Source: Phycisphaerae bacterium
Lineage (GTDB): Bacteria; Planctomycetota; Phycisphaerae; JAJVII01
NCBI GenBank assembly: GCA_028706835.1
Contig: JAQTVL010000088.1
Location: 1 to 11,191 of the forward strand
Reading direction: 5' to 3'
Length of the DNA stretch: 11,191 nt
The notes under the pieces were generated by a model. It did not search any database. It was not told the DNA's origin and saw nothing but the letters and a program-made list of their open reading frames with translations. The position numbers and the translations under genes are program-made. Below are positions 7,888-11,191 of the stretch, one piece after another (position 1 is the first letter of the stretch; each line of letters begins with the position of its first letter).

Positions 7888-7978
7888 TTGTGGAGTGCGG
7901 TAGCGCAGCTACCGCTTTGGCGAGCAGCGATACTCTGGCGTCTTCGCAAAGCGGTAGCTGCGCTACCGCACTCCACAA
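7888..7978. repeat. Inverted pair of REP-like hairpin units
   Basis: Perfect 32-bp arms at 7888-7919 and 7947-7978 flank a 27-base spacer. Each arm is itself a hairpin: GCGGTAGC-GCA-GCTACCGC, with the complementary loop TGC in the other arm. In RNA the element could form either two small stem-loops or one long stem. Two inverted copies of a small palindromic unit between genes match the arrangement of REP/BIME elements. There is no T-tract in the direction of transcription, so it is not a classic intrinsic terminator. It lies 15 bases after the channel gene's stop codon and may stabilise the mRNA 3' end. Confidence 0.85.
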
Positions 7979-7993
7979 GAAGACATTCGTTCG

Positions 7994-9412
7994 TCATTCG
8001 CCACCCCCGGGCGCACTTGTTGGTTGGGTCGTGGCGCCCGGCGGCCGAAACGCTGGCACGCTGAGTGTCTCGATGTCCACGCCGGCCAGCGTTTCCAACT
8101 CCGCCAATCGCTTCTCGCGACTGGCGCGGGCCTCCGCCAGGGCCACCCGCACCTCCAAGAGCATCCGCTGGCTGTCGATCAACTCGGCAAACGTCACGGT
8201 GCCGCCGATGTAGGCCTGTCGCGTGCTGTCCAGCACCTGGCGGGCCTTCGGCAGAATCGCCTTCTCGAACAGGGTCGCCTGCCGCTCGTTGTTGCGGAGG
8301 ACGTAGAGGGCCGCCACAAAACTGCCTGCCCGGTCCAACCGGGCCTGTCGCGACGCGGCCTCGCCGGCTCGCAGCATCGAGCGGGCCTCGCTGATCGCGC
8401 CGTCGATCTTCGGCAATGCCGTCGGCAGGTTCACCATCAGCCCGATCGCCTGCGAGATGCTGCCGTTGATCGATACCTGCGGCGCGAGGTCGGGGATGTA
8501 GGCCAGCCTCGCCAACTCCAGCGCATCGCTTCGGCCTTGCACGTCGCGGGCCAGGGCCGCCAGTTCGGGGTTGCGATCGACGGCGGTGGCGAGCAGCCTG
8601 GCGTCGTCAGCCGGGATGACTCGCGGCGGCGGCATCTGGGCCGGTGCCGCCAGCGGGGCGTCCGGCGAGCGGGCCAGCATGGCGTTGAGCATCGCCCGCA
8701 TCGCGGACAACTCGCTGCGAAGGTTGGCTGACTCGTTGGCAGCCAGCTCGTAGGCGGTCTGGGCCTTGAGCAGGTCCTGCTGTGGCCCGCCGCCGCGGAC
8801 ACGCTGATCGGCGGCATCGGCGACGATCTTGAGCAGCCGAACGTTCTCCTCCTGTATCCGCAGCTTCTCGCCGGCCAGCACGTAATCCCACCAGGCAAAC
8901 AGCACCTTCTGCTGGAGGGCAAATTTGGCGGACTCCAGCCGCAACCCCTTGGCCTGGGCCTCCGCCAGGGCCACCTTGCCGGCCTGGGCGGTCTTGGTCG
9001 GGAACTGGAGCATCATCTGCGGGTCGAACGCGGCGCTGATCGTCGTGCGGTCCCAGGCCTTCATGTTGCCGCCGGAGAACATGTAGTCGAAGCCGACCTG
9101 GATGTTGGTGTTAGGCCAAGCCGACGCGATCCGAATCCGCGACATGGCGGCCTGCCATTCGAAGTAGGCGGCCTCGAGATCGCCGTTGGCCAGGAAGGCG
9201 CGCTCGAGCACGTCGCGCCAGTCCGGCTGGGTGGTCAGCTCCGGCAGGTTGCGGGCTGCGTGAGGCTTTTCGTACTGTCGGCCTCGGGCGACCATCCGCT
9301 CTCGCTCCTGTTTGGCCCCGGACGGTTCCAGAACGCATCCGCCCAGCAGGGCGGCGCCAACGAACACGACCGAGAGAAGGGCTGTCGCCTTTGAAGTCAT
9401 TCGCTGTGCCAT
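7994..9412 (-). CDS. TolC-family outer-membrane efflux lipoprotein (CusC-like)
   Basis: Outer-membrane channel of the tripartite system, 472 residues from the chosen start. The N-terminus is a lipoprotein signal: basic MAQRMTSK, a hydrophobic core, and lipobox LLGGC with the lipid-carrying cysteine at C26. The mature part shows the two alpha-helical halves of the outer-membrane efflux protein fold, rich in A/L/E/Q/R heptad-like stretches (for example 150-235), with repeated elements such as the RIASAWPNTNIQVGFDY segment in the first half and LARLAYIPDLAPQVSINGS in the second. The frame is open to an ATG at 9472, but GGGAGG at 9425-9420 lies 7 bases before ATG 9412 (4 bases before the adjacent ATG 9415), and only these starts put the signal peptide at the N-terminus. 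It is first in the efflux operon, with an ECF-type promoter candidate about 90 bp upstream. The symbol is left open because channel subtypes are hard to separate. Confidence 0.93.
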   Translation of the reverse strand: MAQRMTSKATALLSVVFVGAALLGGCVLEPSGAKQERERMVARGRQYEKPHAARNLPELTTQPDWRDVLERAFLANGDLEAAYFEWQAAMSRIRIASAWPNTNIQVGFDYMFSGGNMKAWDRTTISAAFDPQMMLQFPTKTAQAGKVALAEAQAKGLRLESAKFALQQKVLFAWWDYVLAGEKLRIQEENVRLLKIVADAADQRVRGGGPQQDLLKAQTAYELAANESANLRSELSAMRAMLNAMLARSPDAPLAAPAQMPPPRVIPADDARLLATAVDRNPELAALARDVQGRSDALELARLAYIPDLAPQVSINGSISQAIGLMVNLPTALPKIDGAISEARSMLRAGEAASRQARLDRAGSFVAALYVLRNNERQATLFEKAILPKARQVLDSTRQAYIGGTVTFAELIDSQRMLLEVRVALAEARASREKRLAELETLAGVDIETLSVPAFRPPGATTQPTSAPGGGE

Positions 9413-9419
9413 CATGGTG

Positions 9420-9425
9420 CCTCCC
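9420..9425 (-). promoter_or_regulatory. Ribosome binding site fixing the start of the outer-membrane channel
   Basis: GGGAGG on the minus strand lies 7 bases before ATG 9412 and 4 bases before ATG 9415. It decides against the upstream ATG at 9472, which would add about 20 residues ahead of the lipoprotein signal and would also overlap the predicted 5' leader. Confidence 0.75.
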
Positions 9426-9500
9426 GGATCCGATACCCTCGCGATCTGCCGGCAGAATGATAGCGCCGTCACTCATCGAGGCTAGGCGTTGTACCTAGGT

Positions 9501-9526
9501 AACGAATCATCGGCCAGATTGGTTCC
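9501..9526 (-). promoter_or_regulatory. ECF-sigma-type promoter candidate for the efflux operon
   Basis: On the minus strand GGAACC (9526-9521), 16 bases, then CGTT (9504-9501). GGAAC-type -35 and CGT-type -10 elements are typical of ECF sigma factors. The same pair, with a 17-base spacer and a shared TGATYCGTT around the -10, stands in front of the sigma gene encoded just upstream. Start of transcription near 9493 would leave a leader of about 80 bases before the channel gene. A short palindrome TACCTAGGTA (9492-9501) overlaps the -10 and predicted start site and might be an operator. Confidence 0.6.
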
Positions 9527-9551
9527 CGAATGCGAAGGAATCCCCGGGCTG

Positions 9552-10340
9552 CTACGGGGTGTGCTGACTGAGGATATCGCCCAGGACCGCGACCAGGCGA
9601 TCCGGCGTCTCGTTGCCCACGGCGGCGTAGATCAACCGGCCGTCCTGCACCGCCACCGTGGTGAAGCCCTTCATCGGGCAGACCCAGTAGGTTCGGCCGT
9701 CGCGTTCGATCTTGACCTTGGTGGTCAGTTCGCGGGCGTTGACGTTGGAGACGATCACGCTGACGGGGCCGTTCGGGCCGGCGATCATCATGTTGCCCGC
9801 CGGCTGGCCGAGGAATCGCGTCACGCAGCAGCCGCGCAGCCGCAGTTCGCCCTGGTCGTGCGGGATGGCGACCTTGAAGCCGAGCGTGTCGGACAGGTAC
9901 GTCTCGCTCTGATCGTGCGTGCCGTGGTGCAGCAGGTCGGTCTGGCCGGCCAGGTTCTGCTCGTGAAGCTTGATGAGTTCCTGGGCGGCCACGGCCTCCG
10001 TCGGCCGGGTGAATGCCATGATGGCCAGCACCGAGAGGACGACGAGCAAACCCGCTGCCGCGGCCAACCCCCGCCAATGGCGGAGCATTCGGGCGGCAAA
10101 GCGAACGGGCGGGCGGGCATCGACCGGCTGGGCGGCGACGGTCATGCGGCGAATCCGGTCCACGAGCGCGGATGGCGCCTTGGCTGCGCCGAGCGTCGCG
10201 CGAAGCTGTCCGCGCACGGCCTGGGCAGCCGCCAGCCGATCGCGGCAGGCAGGGCAGTCAGCCAGGTGCGCGCGTGCGGCCTCGTCCGCGTCGCCGCACA
10301 GGGCGTCTTCGATCTGGATGTCGCTAAGGCAGTTCGTCAT
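9552..10340 (-). CDS. Membrane-bound zinc-finger anti-sigma factor
   Basis: Single-pass protein of 262 residues that should hold the co-encoded ECF sigma factor inactive at the membrane. The cytosolic N-terminus has the zinc-binding anti-sigma pattern: C4, then H25-x3-C29-x2-C32 (HLADCPAC). One transmembrane helix spans about 91-110. The periplasmic part (113-262) contains a block typical of membrane anti-sigma factors (LGFKVAIP at 153-160, then LRLRGCC and later GPVSVIVSN). It carries possible metal ligands: C171-C172, M184-M185 and C221-P-M223; this CPM motif is also present in the adaptor's metal-binding domains. The start ATG 10340 overlaps the end of the sigma gene by 17 bp, implying translational coupling. 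Metal sensing is an inference from these residues and from the neighbouring efflux genes; redox or envelope stress are alternatives. Confidence 0.9.
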   Translation of the reverse strand: MTNCLSDIQIEDALCGDADEAARAHLADCPACRDRLAAAQAVRGQLRATLGAAKAPSALVDRIRRMTVAAQPVDARPPVRFAARMLRHWRGLAAAAGLLVVLSVLAIMAFTRPTEAVAAQELIKLHEQNLAGQTDLLHHGTHDQSETYLSDTLGFKVAIPHDQGELRLRGCCVTRFLGQPAGNMMIAGPNGPVSVIVSNVNARELTTKVKIERDGRTYWVCPMKGFTTVAVQDGRLIYAAVGNETPDRLVAVLGDILSQHTP

Positions 10341-10944
10341 GTGACGCCTTTGCCGCTTCTTCTCCCGCTACGCCGATCTTTGCTTCCTGTCGCCGCCGGG
10401 CCAGCCGGTCCTGAATCATGCGGCGTGCCCGGCTGGTCCTCGACTTCACCGTGCCGGTCGGCACGCCAAGGATGGCGGCCGCCTCGTCATGGCTGTAGTC
10501 CTCGATGTCAACCAGGGCCAGGGCCAGGCGAAAGTCCTCCGGCAAGGCCAGGAACGCCGCCGCCAGTTCGGGATCATCAAACTGCTCGACCAGCTTGGCG
10601 ACCTCGTTCGCGGCCGGCGGATCGGCGTTCTCCGCCCTGGCCGCGACCTGCTCGATCGCGTCGCCGGCTGACCATTTCACCTGGCCCCGATGCCGCACGT
10701 GGTCGATCCACGTGTTGTGCAGGATCGTCATCAGCCAGGCCCGGCAGTTGCTGCCCGCCTGGAACTGGTCGAATCGTTCCCACGCCTTGAGGTAGGTCGA
10801 TTGCACCAGGTCGTCCGCCAGGCTGGGGTCGGCGCACAGGCTCAACGCGGCCCGATACACGGTATCGATGCACGAAAGCGCGTCCGCCTCGAATAGCGCC
10901 CTGTCGGCCACGTTTGCGGGCGGGCCCTTTTCGATGCCCGCCAT
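10324..10944 (-). CDS. ECF-type RNA polymerase sigma factor
   Basis: Alternative sigma factor of 206 residues that redirects RNA polymerase to a small regulon. Region 2 spans about 24-86 with the core-binding and -10 recognition stretch (DDLVQSTYLKAWERFDQF at 44-61, then WLMTILHNTWIDHVR). Region 4 spans about 133-182 with the -35-binding helix-turn-helix (YSHDEAAAILGVPTGTVKSR, 150-169). Region 3 is absent, as expected for the ECF class. It overlaps the anti-sigma gene by 17 bp, forming a sigma/anti-sigma operon. The start is uncertain: ATG 10944 has AAAGG directly against it, with an in-frame TAA just before that, while GTG at 10911 (codon 12) has GAAAAGGG about 13 bases upstream and still gives a complete region 2. 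A promoter of ECF type lies immediately upstream, suggesting autoregulation. The closely following efflux operon is the likely target. Confidence 0.95.
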   Translation of the reverse strand: MAGIEKGPPANVADRALFEADALSCIDTVYRAALSLCADPSLADDLVQSTYLKAWERFDQFQAGSNCRAWLMTILHNTWIDHVRHRGQVKWSAGDAIEQVAARAENADPPAANEVAKLVEQFDDPELAAAFLALPEDFRLALALVDIEDYSHDEAAAILGVPTGTVKSRTSRARRMIQDRLARRRQEAKIGVAGEEAAKASHDELP

Positions 10945-10954
10945 CCTTTAGACT

Positions 10955-10982
10955 AAACGGATCAAGGGGCCGATCCGGTTCC
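10955..10982 (-). promoter_or_regulatory. ECF-sigma-type autoregulatory promoter candidate
   Basis: GGAACC (10982-10977), 17 bases, then CGTTT (10959-10955) on the minus strand, matching the element before the channel gene. Transcription would begin only a few bases before ATG 10944, giving an almost leaderless message or favouring the GTG start at 10911. The spacer is almost filled by a dyad, CGGATC-N8-GATCCG (10958-10977), which overlaps the edges of both promoter elements and may bind a regulator. Confidence 0.55.
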
Positions 10983-11000
10983 ACAAAACAGCCCCGGCAC

Positions 11001-11028
11001 TGTATAGTACGTCGGCGTACGGGGCCAA
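11001..11028 (-). promoter_or_regulatory. Housekeeping-type promoter candidate upstream of the sigma gene
   Basis: TTGGCC (11028-11023), 16 bases, TATACA (11006-11001) on the minus strand: four of six matches at each box to the sigma-70 consensus. The spacer contains an inverted repeat GTACG-N4-CGTAC (11007-11020). This could supply basal expression of the sigma/anti-sigma pair. Support is by consensus only. Confidence 0.35.
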
Positions 11029-11067
11029 AAGAATCCTTGCTTTCTCGGCCCCATCGCCCGATCAGCG

Positions 11068-11191
11068 TGGTATACTACTTCGGTCGGGTCCGTCCGACGA
11101 GAAACTCGCGATCAGAGCATGTCTGAAGTCCGATTGCTCCCTTTCTCGCCAACGCTCCTAACTTCACGGCCTGAATGGTGGCCACTTTCAA
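11068..11191. other. Right-edge region: extended -10 box, short open frames, IS21-like end
   Basis: I cannot assign a gene here. On the plus strand an extended -10 box (TG-G-TATACT, 11068-11076) precedes an ATG at 11119 that stays open to the window edge (24 codons, starting MSEVRLLPFSP). On the minus strand two frames are open from the edge (stops at 11075-11077 and 11112-11114). The last bases, TGGCCACTTTCAA with palindrome GTGGCCAC at 11178-11185, resemble the terminal repeats seen beside IS21-family transposase genes. Any of these readings is possible; the piece is too short to choose. Confidence 0.3.

Noticed and set aside
7888..7978. CRISPR-like array
   Set aside because: Only two units, in inverted rather than direct orientation, with a single spacer; this is a REP-like pair.
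9413..9472. Upstream ATG at 9472 as the start of the channel gene
   Set aside because: It would put about 20 residues before an obvious lipoprotein signal; the GGGAGG site lies before the ATGs at 9415 and 9412 instead.
9542..9559. Terminator after the anti-sigma gene (CCCCG/CGGGG stem)
   Set aside because: The stem is only 5 bp, encloses the stop codon and has no T-tract, so it is too weak to call.
10324..10340. Overlap of sigma and anti-sigma genes as a possible frameshift or sequencing error
   Set aside because: Both proteins are complete with good ends, and short overlaps are normal for co-translated sigma/anti-sigma pairs.

Overview
The window is a high-GC bacterial segment in which every convincing gene lies on the minus strand, so transcription runs from high to low coordinates. 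Several traits together suggest a planctomycete-type (PVC) genome, probably environmental: a Tat-exported aldo/keto reductase, an enlarged heavy-metal RND pump, palindromic REP-like repeats between genes, and an ECF sigma/anti-sigma pair. This placement is an inference; no rRNA or other taxonomic marker is present, and I recognised no tRNA, rRNA or CRISPR array.

Layout in transcription order. (1) 11191-10945: a non-coding upstream region with promoter candidates. The last ~20 bases resemble terminal repeats of IS21-type elements. (2) 10944-9552: an ECF sigma factor and its membrane-bound zinc-finger anti-sigma factor, overlapping by 17 bp. (3) 9412-5633: a three-gene tripartite efflux system, made of a TolC-family outer-membrane lipoprotein, a CusB-like periplasmic adaptor with metal-binding domains, and a 1231-residue CusA-like RND pump. 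(4) 1905-823: a PF03773-type permease with the TPFCSCS motif, starting 32 bp after the pump gene. (5) 726-1: the first 242 codons of a Tat-dependent aldo/keto reductase that runs off the left edge.

How it fits together. The pump keeps the three periplasmic methionines that bind Cu(I)/Ag(I) in E. coli CusA, and the adaptor carries a CPMHP...CPICGMP heavy-metal-binding domain, so export of copper or silver is the likely job. The same promoter-like arrangement, GGAACC, 16-17 bases, CGTT, occurs upstream of both the sigma gene and the outer-membrane gene. The simplest model is that metal stress sensed by the anti-sigma factor's periplasmic domain frees the sigma factor, which then transcribes its own operon and the efflux operon.

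Unusual points. Both junctions inside the efflux operon (each close to 190 bp) are filled with long inverted repeats, three in all; one is followed by five Ts in the mRNA sense and looks like an attenuator. The pump has a ~125-residue insertion in its periplasmic porter domain, extra hydrophobic segments, and Gln in place of a Glu of the CusA proton relay. The adaptor has a DUF3347-like domain and a second, degenerate metal-binding motif set inside its C-terminal part.
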